Source: Pseudomonas fluorescens
GTDB lineage: Bacteria; Pseudomonadota; Gammaproteobacteria; Pseudomonadales; Pseudomonadaceae
Length of the DNA stretch: 64,000 nt
Assembly: GCF_001648775.1 (NCBI RefSeq)
Contig: NZ_LVEJ01000013.1
Span: 1 to 64,000 of the forward strand
Reading direction: 5' to 3'
The notes below the pieces were generated by a model. That model was not told where the DNA came from. It made no database searches and worked only from the letters and a program-made list of their open reading frames with translations. A program made the position numbers and the translations under genes. Below are positions 1-7,745 of this stretch, piece after piece (positions within the stretch are counted from its first letter, which is position 1; each line of letters starts with the position of its first letter).

Positions 1-494
1 GGCTGGGACGGCCCCTTCGCGAGCAAGCTCGCTCCCACAGGGGATGTTGGGTGTTTGCCGGACTTTGCGCATCACCGAAATCAGTGTGGGAGCGAGCTTG
101 CTCGCGAAAGCGGTGGGTCAGTTGCGGTGATGTTGGCTGGGACGGCCCCTTCGCGAGCAAGCTCGCTCCCACAGGGGATGTTGGGTGTTTGCCGGACTTT
201 GCGCATCACCGAAATCAGTGTGGGAGCGAGCTTGCTCGCGAAAACGGTGGGTCAGTTGCGGGGATGTTGGCTGGCCGAGCCCGTTCGCGAGCAAGCTCGC
301 TCCCACAGGGGATGCTGGGTGTTTGCCGGACTTTGCAGTTCACCAAAATCAGTGTGGGAGCGAGCTTGCTCGCGAAAACGGTGAGTCAGCTGCGGGGATG
401 TTGGCTGAGAGGGACCCTTCGCGAGCAAGCTCGCTCCCACAGGGGATGTTGGGTGTTTGCTGGACTTTGCAGTTCACCAAAATCATTGTGGGAG
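1..494. repeat. Tandem array of REP doublets, 134-bp period
   Basis: REP cores in the forward sense (GTGGGAGCGAGCTTGCTCGC) start at 86, 220 and 354, with a broken fourth copy at 488. Reverse-sense cores start at 16, 150, 284 and 418. Both series step by exactly 134 bp. Each forward core and the following reverse core form an 87-bp hairpin-capable doublet, joined by a 47-bp spacer that is also conserved with a few substitutions. The array continues off the left edge. REP doublets are known in Pseudomonas to be mobilised by RAYT transposases; no RAYT gene is in the window. The exact period points to tandem duplication of one unit. Long open frames crossing the array are repeat artefacts. Confidence 0.93.
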
Positions 495-503
495 TTGTGG
501 GGA

Positions 504-914
504 TCAGGCTTTGTTGAGGGCGTGCAGAATCCGTTCAAGCTCGGGCCGTGTCCAGCGTTCCCACGGGGAGACATCCCGGGTGTCGCCCGTGTGCCAATGC
601 TCTCCTGCATCGAACGCACGGTAGATCGAGAATGCCGGTTCGGGCATGTCTTCGTGCATGCCCAGGTCGACGATGTCGCGAGACAGGATATTCATCACCT
701 CGTCGCATGCGTGGAAGTCGCGAGTGCCGGCCAGGAACTGCCGGGCCATGGCGATGGCCACTTCATTCAACAGGTCGCGCGAGGTGATCTGCAAGCGCTG
801 GCAAATGCTGCTCAAGTCATGCATCGCCGCTTGCAAAAGATCTTGCAGGACGTCCTCGACATCCGCTGGGCTCAGACGCGTTTTCATTGCTTCAGACTTC
901 GTCCCCAAAGGCAT
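504..914 (-). CDS. Hypothetical protein, about 136 aa
   Basis: I do not recognise a family. The product is acidic and looks helical in its first half, with no signal peptide or membrane segment, so it is probably cytoplasmic. It is convergent with the REP array and divergent from the NUDIX gene. The start is uncertain. An AGGAG immediately abuts the ATG at 914, which is tight spacing. An ATG at 887 is an alternative. A further upstream ATG at 980 would overlap the start of the divergent gene and is unlikely. Confidence 0.6.
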   Translation of the reverse strand: MPLGTKSEAMKTRLSPADVEDVLQDLLQAAMHDLSSICQRLQITSRDLLNEVAIAMARQFLAGTRDFHACDEVMNILSRDIVDLGMHEDMPEPAFSIYRAFDAGEHWHTGDTRDVSPWERWTRPELERILHALNKA

Positions 915-978
915 CTCCTGAACAACGAGTGAGCGGCAGTGTGTTATTAATTCACAAATTTTCAAAGGATCACGGCCC

Positions 979-1854
979 ATGCATCACCGCAATGTGCGAA
1001 TCGTCGCCCAGCATCTGCTCTCGGACAACTGGTACCTGCTGAAAAAGATCGACTTCGAATTGCAGCGCCGCGACGGCAGTTGGCAGGCGCTGAGCCGCGA
1101 GGTGTACGACCGTGGCAATGGCGCGACGATTGCCCTGTACAACCTGGCGCAACGCACGGTCATCCTCATTCGCCAGTTCCGCATTCCGACGTTCGTCAAC
1201 GACCATGACGGCTACTTGATCGAAACGGCGGCCGGGCTGTTGGACAACGCCGGTCCCGAAGAGCGCATTCGCCTGGAAGCCGAGGAGGAAACCGGTTATC
1301 GCGTGCGTTCCGTGCGCAAGGTGTTTGAAGCATTCATGAGCCCCGGTTCGGTCACCGAGCGCCTGCATTTTTTTGTCGGTGAATACCAACCCGAAGACCG
1401 CGTCAGTGCCGGCGGCGGGCTGGCCGATGAAGGCGAAGACATTGAAGTGCTGGAACTGCCTTTCGAACAGGCGCTGGCGATGGTCGACGACGGTCGCATC
1501 ATGGACGGCAAAACCATCATGCTCCTGCAATACCTCAAGCAGATCATGCCGTCCTCACCGGCCCTGACAATTGTGCTGGCCGGGGCTAATCTGCCGGCGC
1601 TGCAAACATGCGCTGGCGAGTTGCTGCAAGCCGGGCACTTTCCACTGCTGGCCCCACTGCTCGCCAATGAGGGCAGCGTCGGCGATCAGGCTCATTATCA
1701 TGAGTACGCGAAAGCGCTGTTGCAGCGTTGCGACGCGGTGCTGTGCATTGGCGGTGAATCCGCGGGCGCGGATCCGTTGGTGGAACTGGCCCGGCAGCGC
1801 GGACTGGCGGTCTATGACGATCCGCGCGAAGTCCCCGCCGCCAGGCCGCGTTGA
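979..1854 (+). CDS. nudK: NudK-type NUDIX hydrolase with extra C-terminal domain
   Basis: Residues 1-190 match GDP-mannose/nucleoside-diphosphate-sugar pyrophosphatase NudK. The NUDIX box lies around residues 90-113 ([11 protein letters not shown]... then [10 protein letters not shown]), followed by MSPGSVTE and a C-terminal [11 protein letters not shown] typical of the family. The known reaction splits GDP-mannose to GMP and mannose-1-phosphate. E. coli NudK is about 191 aa, but this protein is 291 aa. The additional 95 residues (about 195-291) have an alternating hydrophobic pattern and GGESAGADP. They resemble the small Rossmann-like fold of nucleoside 2-deoxyribosyltransferase/DUF4406-type domains; that resemblance is inferred by eye. 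Start ATG at 979 follows an AAAGGAT. Confidence 0.85.
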   Translation: MHHRNVRIVAQHLLSDNWYLLKKIDFELQRRDGSWQALSREVYDRGNGATIALYNLAQRTVILIRQFRIPTFVNDHDGYLIETAAGLLDNAGPEERIRLEAEEETGYRVRSVRKVFEAFMSPGSVTERLHFFVGEYQPEDRVSAGGGLADEGEDIEVLELPFEQALAMVDDGRIMDGKTIMLLQYLKQIMPSSPALTIVLAGANLPALQTCAGELLQAGHFPLLAPLLANEGSVGDQAHYHEYAKALLQRCDAVLCIGGESAGADPLVELARQRGLAVYDDPREVPAARPR

Positions 1855-1856
1855 TC

Positions 1857-2093
1857 TCAGTGGGGTTGGCTGACGACCTCAATCTGCGTCAGGCCAACCC
1901 GCTCGGCCTGCTCGATAATCTGCTCAGGCGAGTCGTCCGCCGTGGGCATGAGCAGGCCGTTTTCGGCATCGCCAAGGTGCAGCTCCAGCAGGTGCATCGC
2001 CGCTTCGTGCTTGGCAAGCTGTGCTTCTTTGAGGTCAAGTTCGTACGTACGCGGCTCGCCGTTGAACAGGTACTTCAAGACAAAGTGATGCAT
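1857..2093 (-). CDS. DUF6555-like small protein
   Basis: 78 aa, no signal peptide. The N-terminal pattern FVLKYLFNGEPRTYELD and the C-terminal AERVGLTQIEVVS are paralleled by the product of 26859-27107 (FVIEYKLHGQPKSFVIR and AERFGITEVKW), so the two look like distant paralogues of one small Pseudomonas family. Assignment to DUF6555 is from memory and tentative. The start at 2093 is supported by AAGGAG six bases upstream. Its stop lies 3 bp from the convergent nudK stop. Function unknown. Confidence 0.7.
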   Translation of the reverse strand: MHHFVLKYLFNGEPRTYELDLKEAQLAKHEAAMHLLELHLGDAENGLLMPTADDSPEQIIEQAERVGLTQIEVVSQPH

Positions 2094-2284
2094 GGTCTGC
2101 TCCTTGTAATGAGTGAAAGGCAACTGAATATCCTGACGCACCAGTCAGTTTTTAGTTCAAATCCATCGTTGCGCGGAGAAATCTGCCGGATCGCTTCAAA
2201 CTTTTCGCTGCGCCGGGCGTCCCTTCTTTAACGGCCGACATGGCTTGGCAACCTAAACCAGCTGACCTCAGCTAAGGATTGGCG

Positions 2285-2728
2285 ATGACCTTTTTCATTT
2301 TTCTTCTGGCCTGCGCAGCGGCGGCAAGCACCGGGATTATTTTCAAACCGGGCGCGTGGTATGAGTCGCTGAACAAACCCTCTTTCACCCCGCCGAACTG
2401 GGCATTTCCGCTGGCCTGGACGGTGATTTATCTGTTGCTGGCCTGGGCCGGTTACCGCTTGAGCCTGATCCCCGGCAGCCAGGTGGTGTTGGCCTTGTGG
2501 GCAGCACAGATTGCGCTGAACACGCTGTGGACGCCGGTGTTTTTTGGCGCGCATCAGGTGTTCGCCGCAATGGTCATCCTCACGCTGCTCTGGCTGGTGG
2601 TCGCGGCCATGGTGGTGCTGGCGTTGCAACTGGACCTGATCACCGGGTTGATCCTGTTTCCCTATCTGGTGTGGCTGTGCGTGGCGGCGGCGCTTAACTT
2701 TTCCATCCTGCGCAACAACCGCACGTGA
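2285..2728 (+). CDS. tspO: TspO/MBR family tryptophan-rich sensory protein
   Basis: 147-aa integral membrane protein with five hydrophobic helices, the normal TspO size. The diagnostic aromatic segment PPNWAFPLAWTVIY after the first helix, and NTLWTPVFFGAHQ in the middle, match the TspO/mitochondrial benzodiazepine receptor family. These proteins bind tetrapyrroles and are linked to porphyrin or oxidative-stress signalling in bacteria. The ATG at 2285 is preferred because AAGGA lies seven bases upstream; a TTG six bases earlier would be too close to it. The stop overlaps the next start (TGATG), so the hydrolase downstream is probably translationally coupled. Confidence 0.9.
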   Translation: MTFFIFLLACAAAASTGIIFKPGAWYESLNKPSFTPPNWAFPLAWTVIYLLLAWAGYRLSLIPGSQVVLALWAAQIALNTLWTPVFFGAHQVFAAMVILTLLWLVVAAMVVLALQLDLITGLILFPYLVWLCVAAALNFSILRNNRT

Positions 2729-3705
2729 TGAATGCCAACGTGAACTCGCAAACACCCTGGCCACAAGGCGAGCGCGAGTTGGCGCAAGTGCGCGACTTCA
2801 ACAAGAAGCTTGCCTGGCTGCCGCGCTTTAAAATTCGTAATCGCCTGACGCCGCGGCTGATTCAGGGGTTGCTGCGGGTCATTCAGCTCGGCGGCGACGC
2901 TAAATTGCTCAAGCATGGCCTCTCGGTGCAAAGCAAAACCCTCGCAAGCGGCGGCGCTCTGCGGATCATTCGGCCGCAAGGCAAATCCTTGGGCGTGGTC
3001 CTGGATTTCCACGGCGGTGGCTGGGTGATTGGCAATGCGCAGATGAATGACAATTTCAACCTCGCCATCGTCAACACCTGCAACGTCACCGTGGTGTCGG
3101 TCGATTACCGGCTCGCGGTGTCGACGCCGATTGAAGGTTTGCTCGAGGATTGTCTGTGCGCGGCGCGCTGGTTATTGAATGAAGAAGAGTTTGCCAGCCT
3201 GCCGGTGGTGGTCGTCGGTGAATCGGCGGGCGGCCATTTGGCTGCGGCCACTTTGTTGGCCTTGAAGCCATTCCCAGAGCTGTTGCGGCGGATCAGCGGC
3301 GCGCTGCTGTATTACGGCGTCTACGACTTGACCGGCACGCCGAGCGTACGCGCCGCGCCACCGGAAACGTTGGTGCTGGACGGCCCGGGCATGGTCGAAG
3401 CGTTGCGCCTGCTGACGCCGGATCTGACGGATGAGCAACGTCGCCAGCCGCCGCTGTCGCCGCTGTACGGCGACTTCAGCGACTTTCCGCCGGCGCTGAT
3501 GTTGGCCGGGGAGCTCGATCCGTTGCGCGACGACACGCTCGACATCGCCCAGCGCTGGGCGCAATCGGCGCCGGTCGAAATGTACCTGCTGCCCTCCTCG
3601 CCCCACGGTTTTATCCACTTCCCCACGGCCATCGCTGAGGGTGTGCTGGCCTACAGTCGCCAATGGATTTCGGCCCGCGTCGCCGCCGCGACTCAACCGG
3701 CTTGA
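2728..3705 (+). CDS. Alpha/beta hydrolase, hormone-sensitive-lipase family
   Basis: 325 aa. It shows the HSL-family oxyanion motif HGGGW (about residue 95), the nucleophile elbow GESAGG (about 164), a catalytic Asp in GELDPLRDD and a catalytic His in SPHGF. This family cleaves short-chain carboxyl esters in the cytoplasm. There is no signal peptide. The gene starts on the stop codon of tspO, suggesting a two-gene operon. Its 3' end overlaps the convergent mug gene by 13 bp. The natural substrate cannot be deduced. Confidence 0.88.
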   Translation: MNANVNSQTPWPQGERELAQVRDFNKKLAWLPRFKIRNRLTPRLIQGLLRVIQLGGDAKLLKHGLSVQSKTLASGGALRIIRPQGKSLGVVLDFHGGGWVIGNAQMNDNFNLAIVNTCNVTVVSVDYRLAVSTPIEGLLEDCLCAARWLLNEEEFASLPVVVVGESAGGHLAAATLLALKPFPELLRRISGALLYYGVYDLTGTPSVRAAPPETLVLDGPGMVEALRLLTPDLTDEQRRQPPLSPLYGDFSDFPPALMLAGELDPLRDDTLDIAQRWAQSAPVEMYLLPSSPHGFIHFPTAIAEGVLAYSRQWISARVAAATQPA

Positions 3706-4208
3706 AGCGCGGCAGCCTCATACAATTGCCGATACGCGATGACCAGTTGTTCTTGAGAAAAAGCCAGGTTGCGCCCGCTGGGGTTGGGCAGCACCCAGAC
3801 CGCTGCGCCGGCGAAAGTGTCAGTCTGCAAGCCCCACGGCACAGCCTTCTGGCCCGATAAGCCGAGATAGGCCGCTTTACCGAGAAACGCCAGATGGCGC
3901 GGTGTGTACCGGGCAATCTTCTGCTCGAATGCTGCGGCGGCAGCGACAAACTCCTGCGCCGACACTTGATCGGCGCGCGCGGTGGGTCGGGCGACCACGG
4001 CGGTCAATCCGCAGCGATAAGCCAGAATCGAGCGGTCGTTTTCCGGGCGCACTTCTTCAGCGGTGAACCCGGCCAGGTGCAGCGTGCGCCAGAAGCGATT
4101 GCTGCGCCCGGCGAAGTGATGCCCTTGCTCCGCCGCGAGCAAGCCGGGATTGATCCCGCAAAACACCACGGACAAATCCTCCGCGAGAATGTCCTCAAGA
4201 GCGTTCAT
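3693..4208 (-). CDS. mug: G/T(U)-mismatch-specific DNA glycosylase Mug
   Basis: 171 aa, the usual Mug length. The two active-site motifs of the Mug/TDG branch are present: GINPG near residue 18 (activating Asn) and NPSGRN near residue 144 (base-recognition/intercalation loop). It removes uracil, thymine or ethenocytosine opposite guanine to start base-excision repair. Start ATG at 4208 is chosen over an in-frame ATG at 4226, which would overlap the neighbouring tetR gene. That tetR gene ends 8 bp upstream on the same strand, so both may share a transcript. Confidence 0.9.
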   Translation of the reverse strand: MNALEDILAEDLSVVFCGINPGLLAAEQGHHFAGRSNRFWRTLHLAGFTAEEVRPENDRSILAYRCGLTAVVARPTARADQVSAQEFVAAAAAFEQKIARYTPRHLAFLGKAAYLGLSGQKAVPWGLQTDTFAGAAVWVLPNPSGRNLAFSQEQLVIAYRQLYEAAALQAG

Positions 4209-4216
4209 GACGCCCC

Positions 4217-4840
4217 TCAGCCGCAAATGACACTGACGGCGTTGCGCACAATAGCCGCCAGTTCTTCACGGGATTTCCCCGCCCGCGCGCGGATCGAGAT
4301 GCTGTGCAGCAGCGAAGATGCCAGCACCGCCAACGCGGCGAGGTCGCTGCCGGCTTTCAGTTCGCCGTTGTCCAGCGCGGTTTGCAGACGCGCTTCGAGA
4401 TCAGCATCGAGCTGGCTGAGTCGGGCCGATAGCACATTGCGAATTTCCGGGTCTTCCACCGCTTCAGTGGTTGCCGTGCCGATGGCAAAGCAGCCGCGTG
4501 GCTGGCCGTCACCCGAGAAATAGATCGCCAGTTGCCCTTCATAAAAACCGTTCAGCGCTTGCGCCAGCGTCAGGCTGCTGTCGGTCAGCGCCGCCTGCAT
4601 GGCGATGTGCGCGGTTTCCCAATATTGGTCGAGGGCCTTGATATACAGCGCGTGTTTGTCGCCAAACGCGGCGTACAGGCTCGGGCGGTTCATGCCGGCG
4701 GCACTGGCGATGCTGTCCAGCGAAGCGCCGGAGTAGCCGGTGTTCCAGAACACACCGAGGGCTTGTTGCAACGCGGTCTGCGGGTCGTACGCACGAGGGC
4801 GGCCGCGGCCTTTTCCTTCTGTCGGTTTATTTTGTGCCAT
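4217..4840 (-). CDS. TetR-family repressor of the adjacent efflux operon
   Basis: 207 aa. After a basic tail (GKGRGRPR), the N-terminal helix-turn-helix reads IASAAGMNRPSLYAAFGDK, a standard TetR DNA-binding domain, followed by a helical ligand-binding domain. It is divergent from an EmrA-EmrB-OMF operon across a 271-bp gap holding a repeated AAATTCCTTG element. By analogy with similar arrangements it most likely represses that operon and itself, and is released by an exported compound. The inducer is unknown. Confidence 0.88.
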   Translation of the reverse strand: MAQNKPTEGKGRGRPRAYDPQTALQQALGVFWNTGYSGASLDSIASAAGMNRPSLYAAFGDKHALYIKALDQYWETAHIAMQAALTDSSLTLAQALNGFYEGQLAIYFSGDGQPRGCFAIGTATTEAVEDPEIRNVLSARLSQLDADLEARLQTALDNGELKAGSDLAALAVLASSLLHSISIRARAGKSREELAAIVRNAVSVICG

Positions 4841-4847
4841 GTCGTAT

Positions 4848-4925
4848 AAATTCCTTGCGTGGAGAAGAACACGCTCATATTCTTACACCATCGCACAAAA
4901 TTAAGGAACCAGAAATTCCTTGGTT
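4848..4925. promoter_or_regulatory. Putative TetR operator pair
   Basis: AAATTCCTTG occurs at 4848-4857 and again at 4913-4922. The second copy lies inside overlapping inverted repeats: AAGGAA (4903-4908) with TTCCTT (4916-4921), and AACCA (4907-4911) with TGGTT (4921-4925). The first copy is just upstream of the tetR start. The location between divergent tetR and efflux genes fits a shared repressor site. Binding is inferred. Confidence 0.5.
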
Positions 4926-5111
4926 GGCAGGTTTGTTGTAACGCAGCTCGAATCGGGTGTGACAACGACGCAACAGCGGTCAGGAGCGATCCTCCCCCAC
5001 CGCGCACGGTTTTGCTTTCTCGCAGCAATTAATGACGTCGCGGCCACCGGCACATTGCCCGGGTCGGCCCGATTTCCCGGTTCAGGTTTCAACACTTGGA
5101 AACAGCAGATC

Positions 5112-6248
5112 ATGACCAAGCCCTTTGATCTCACCGCAGAACAAGCCAGCGCCCAGCCGGTTTCAGACCTTGCCGGTGCGGCGCCGAAAAAACCGCTCAA
5201 GCAACGCTTGCGCCCACTGTTGATGACCGGCGTGCCCGCGCTCTTCGCCGTGATCGGCTACGCCCAATACGTAGCCAACGCGCCGTTCGTGTCGACCGAC
5301 AACGCTTATGCCCGCGTGGCCAAAGCCTCGATCAATGCGCGGGTTTCCGGGCAAGTGGTCGAGATTGCCGTCGATGACAATCAGCCCGTGCGCAAGGGCC
5401 AAGTGCTGTTTCGGATCGACTCGCAACCCTTGCAGATCGCCGTCGACCGCGCCGAAGCACAACTGGGCAATGCACGCCTGCGCATCGACGGCCTCAAGGC
5501 CAGCTACCGCCAGCAACAGGCGGAACTGCAATCGGCGCGGGCGTCGGCGGATTACGATCAGAAAGAGTTCACCCGCAAGAAAGCGCTGATTGCCAGCGAG
5601 TTCGTCTCCCGTGCGGTTTATGAACGCGCCGAAACCGACCTGAAGGTTTCGCGCCAGCGCATCGCGTCCATCGAGCAACAGATCGCCAGCACCGTGGTCG
5701 CCCTCAACGGCGACCCGGACATTGCCGTCGATCGCCACCCGACCGTGCGCGAAGCCAAGGCTCAGCTCGACGAAGCGCAACTGTATTTGTCTTACGCGAC
5801 GGTGACCGCGCCGGCGGATGGCATCGTGGCCAAGGTCGACGATTTGCAGGTGGGCAATTACGTCAATAACGGCAGCGCGGCCTTCGCGTTGATTTCTGAT
5901 CATGAGATCTGGGTCGAAGCCAATTTCCGCGAAACCCAGCTCACGCATATGCGCCCTGGGCAGACCGCGACGATCACCCTCGACACTTATCCGGATCGGC
6001 CGTTCAAGGCCCACGTCATCAGCATGAGCCCGGGGGCCGGCGCCGACTTCGCCCTGCTGCCGCCGGAAAACGCCACCGGCAACTGGGTCAAGGTCGTACA
6101 GCGGGTGCCGGTGCGCCTCGAACTCGACGATGCCGACCCCGCGTTGCCGCTGTTCTCCGGCACCAGTGCGACGGTCAAGGTCGACACCGGGCACCGCACG
6201 CCTTGGTGGTATCCGCTCAAGTCGTTGCTCAGCGCAGGTAATTGGTGA
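5112..6248 (+). CDS. EmrA/HlyD-family periplasmic adaptor
   Basis: 378-aa membrane fusion protein. One N-terminal transmembrane helix (about residues 38-56, LLMTGVPALFAVIGYAQYV) is followed by the first biotinyl-lipoyl half (ARVSGQVVEIAVDDNQPVRK), a coiled-coil hairpin rich in Gln/Arg/Ala, the second lipoyl half (TVTAPADGIVAKVDDLQVG) and a beta-barrel domain. It bridges the inner-membrane MFS pump to the outer-membrane channel encoded next. The start at 5112 (MTKPFDLT) gives a normal cytoplasmic tail; the frame is open upstream to 4920 but without family-like sequence. The stop overlaps the next start (TGATG). Confidence 0.92.
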   Translation: MTKPFDLTAEQASAQPVSDLAGAAPKKPLKQRLRPLLMTGVPALFAVIGYAQYVANAPFVSTDNAYARVAKASINARVSGQVVEIAVDDNQPVRKGQVLFRIDSQPLQIAVDRAEAQLGNARLRIDGLKASYRQQQAELQSARASADYDQKEFTRKKALIASEFVSRAVYERAETDLKVSRQRIASIEQQIASTVVALNGDPDIAVDRHPTVREAKAQLDEAQLYLSYATVTAPADGIVAKVDDLQVGNYVNNGSAAFALISDHEIWVEANFRETQLTHMRPGQTATITLDTYPDRPFKAHVISMSPGAGADFALLPPENATGNWVKVVQRVPVRLELDDADPALPLFSGTSATVKVDTGHRTPWWYPLKSLLSAGNW

Positions 6249-7726
6249 TGAACGCCACCGCCCGAATGACCTCGGCCGACGTGCGCCTGTTGCGATTCGT
6301 CGCGCTGCTGGCGACCTACCTGCAATCGATGAATCTGCCGTTGCCCAACGCGGCCCTGCGATTGATTCAGGGCAGCCTGTCGATGACCGATGATCAGGCC
6401 GGCTGGATTTTCACCGCTTATCTGGCGGCCAGTGCGATCACCTTGCCGATCGCGCAATGGCTGGCCGCGTCGTTCGGTTTGAAACGGGTTTATCAGTTGG
6501 CACTGGTCGCGTTTGCCCTCGGCCTGTGGCTCGGCACCTTGGCGAGCACGCCGCTGGAGTTCATTGCCGCACGCATTCTGCAAGGCTTGGCCAGCGGCGT
6601 ATTGGCGCCGCTGTCGATGGCGATTGCGCTGGAAACCCTGCCTGCGGAAAAGCGTCCTGCGTTCGCCCCGAAATGGACGGCGCTGGTGCTGTTCGGCATC
6701 GTCAGTGGCCCGAGCATCGGTGGCTTGATCTGTGAGTATTTCGACTGGCGCCCGATGTTCTATCTCAGCCTGCCGCTGACCGCGTACATCTTTATGGTGG
6801 TGACATTGCTGCTCGCGGAGAAAAAAGCCGAGCAACGTCCACCGTTCGATTTCTTCGGTTTCGGCACCTTCACCCTCGGCATGATCGGCCTGCAGATGCT
6901 GCTCGATCGCGGCGAGCGTCTGGACTGGTTCGACTCGCTGGAAATCTGCCTCGAAGCGTTGGCCTGCGTGCTCGGCCTGTATTGGTTCTGCGTGCATCGG
7001 CTGACCGCCAAAACGCATTTCATCAGCAAGGCGTTGCTTGGCGATCGTAATTTCGTCCTGTCGACGGTGATGTTTTTCGCCCTCGGTTTTGTGCTGCTGT
7101 CGACCATGGCGCTGACCTCGCCGATGCTCGACGAAATCATGGGCTATCCACCGGACACCACCGGTTTTCTGACCATCCCGCGCGGCATCGGTCTGGTCGG
7201 CGCATTCCTGTTGATGGGCCGCGCGCCAGGCTGGATCGACAGCCGCGCGTTGATCGCGATCGGCATTGCGCTGGTGGTCTACGCCAACTGGCTGATGCTC
7301 GGCTACTCGCCGCTGATGGACTGGACGCCGGTGGCGTTGACCGGGTTCATCCAGGGCGTCGGCCTCGGCATTTTGATGCCGGCGCTGAGCAAGGTTGCGT
7401 TCAGCACGATCAACCCGACTTTGCGCCCGGAAGCCAGCGGCATTTTCAACCTGATGCGGGTGTACGGCAGCACCCTCGGTGTGGCGGTGGTGCAGATCTT
7501 TTTCTTCAACAACACCCAGGCCATGCACGTGGCGCTGGTCAGCCATCTGACGCCTTATCGCACGGTGCTGCCGACTTCGCTGCCGGCGCTGGAAGGCTTG
7601 AACCACTTGGTGACCCATCAAGCCGCGTTCGTTGCAGTCATGGGCCAATTCAAAATTCTGATGCTGGCGATGCTCGTGGTGAGCCCGCTGGTGTTGTTCC
7701 TGCGCAAGCCGGCTGCGGCCAACTGA
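6248..7726 (+). CDS. EmrB-type MFS multidrug exporter (DHA2 family)
   Basis: 492-aa polytopic membrane protein with about 14 hydrophobic segments, the number expected for DHA2/EmrB transporters. The first loop region (MTDDQAGWIFTAYLAASAI) and GPSIGGLICEYFDWRPMFY are family hallmarks. It should work as a proton antiporter pushing drugs or metabolites into the channel formed with the preceding adaptor and following outer-membrane factor. Coupled to the upstream gene by a one-base overlap of stop and start. Confidence 0.92.
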   Translation: MNATARMTSADVRLLRFVALLATYLQSMNLPLPNAALRLIQGSLSMTDDQAGWIFTAYLAASAITLPIAQWLAASFGLKRVYQLALVAFALGLWLGTLASTPLEFIAARILQGLASGVLAPLSMAIALETLPAEKRPAFAPKWTALVLFGIVSGPSIGGLICEYFDWRPMFYLSLPLTAYIFMVVTLLLAEKKAEQRPPFDFFGFGTFTLGMIGLQMLLDRGERLDWFDSLEICLEALACVLGLYWFCVHRLTAKTHFISKALLGDRNFVLSTVMFFALGFVLLSTMALTSPMLDEIMGYPPDTTGFLTIPRGIGLVGAFLLMGRAPGWIDSRALIAIGIALVVYANWLMLGYSPLMDWTPVALTGFIQGVGLGILMPALSKVAFSTINPTLRPEASGIFNLMRVYGSTLGVAVVQIFFFNNTQAMHVALVSHLTPYRTVLPTSLPALEGLNHLVTHQAAFVAVMGQFKILMLAMLVVSPLVLFLRKPAAAN

Positions 7727-7745
7727 ATTTCGTGGAGTGTGCACA

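Noticed and set aside
1..494. CRISPR array
   Set aside because: The 134-bp units consist of paired inverted REP cores with conserved, not variable, spacers and no cas genes.
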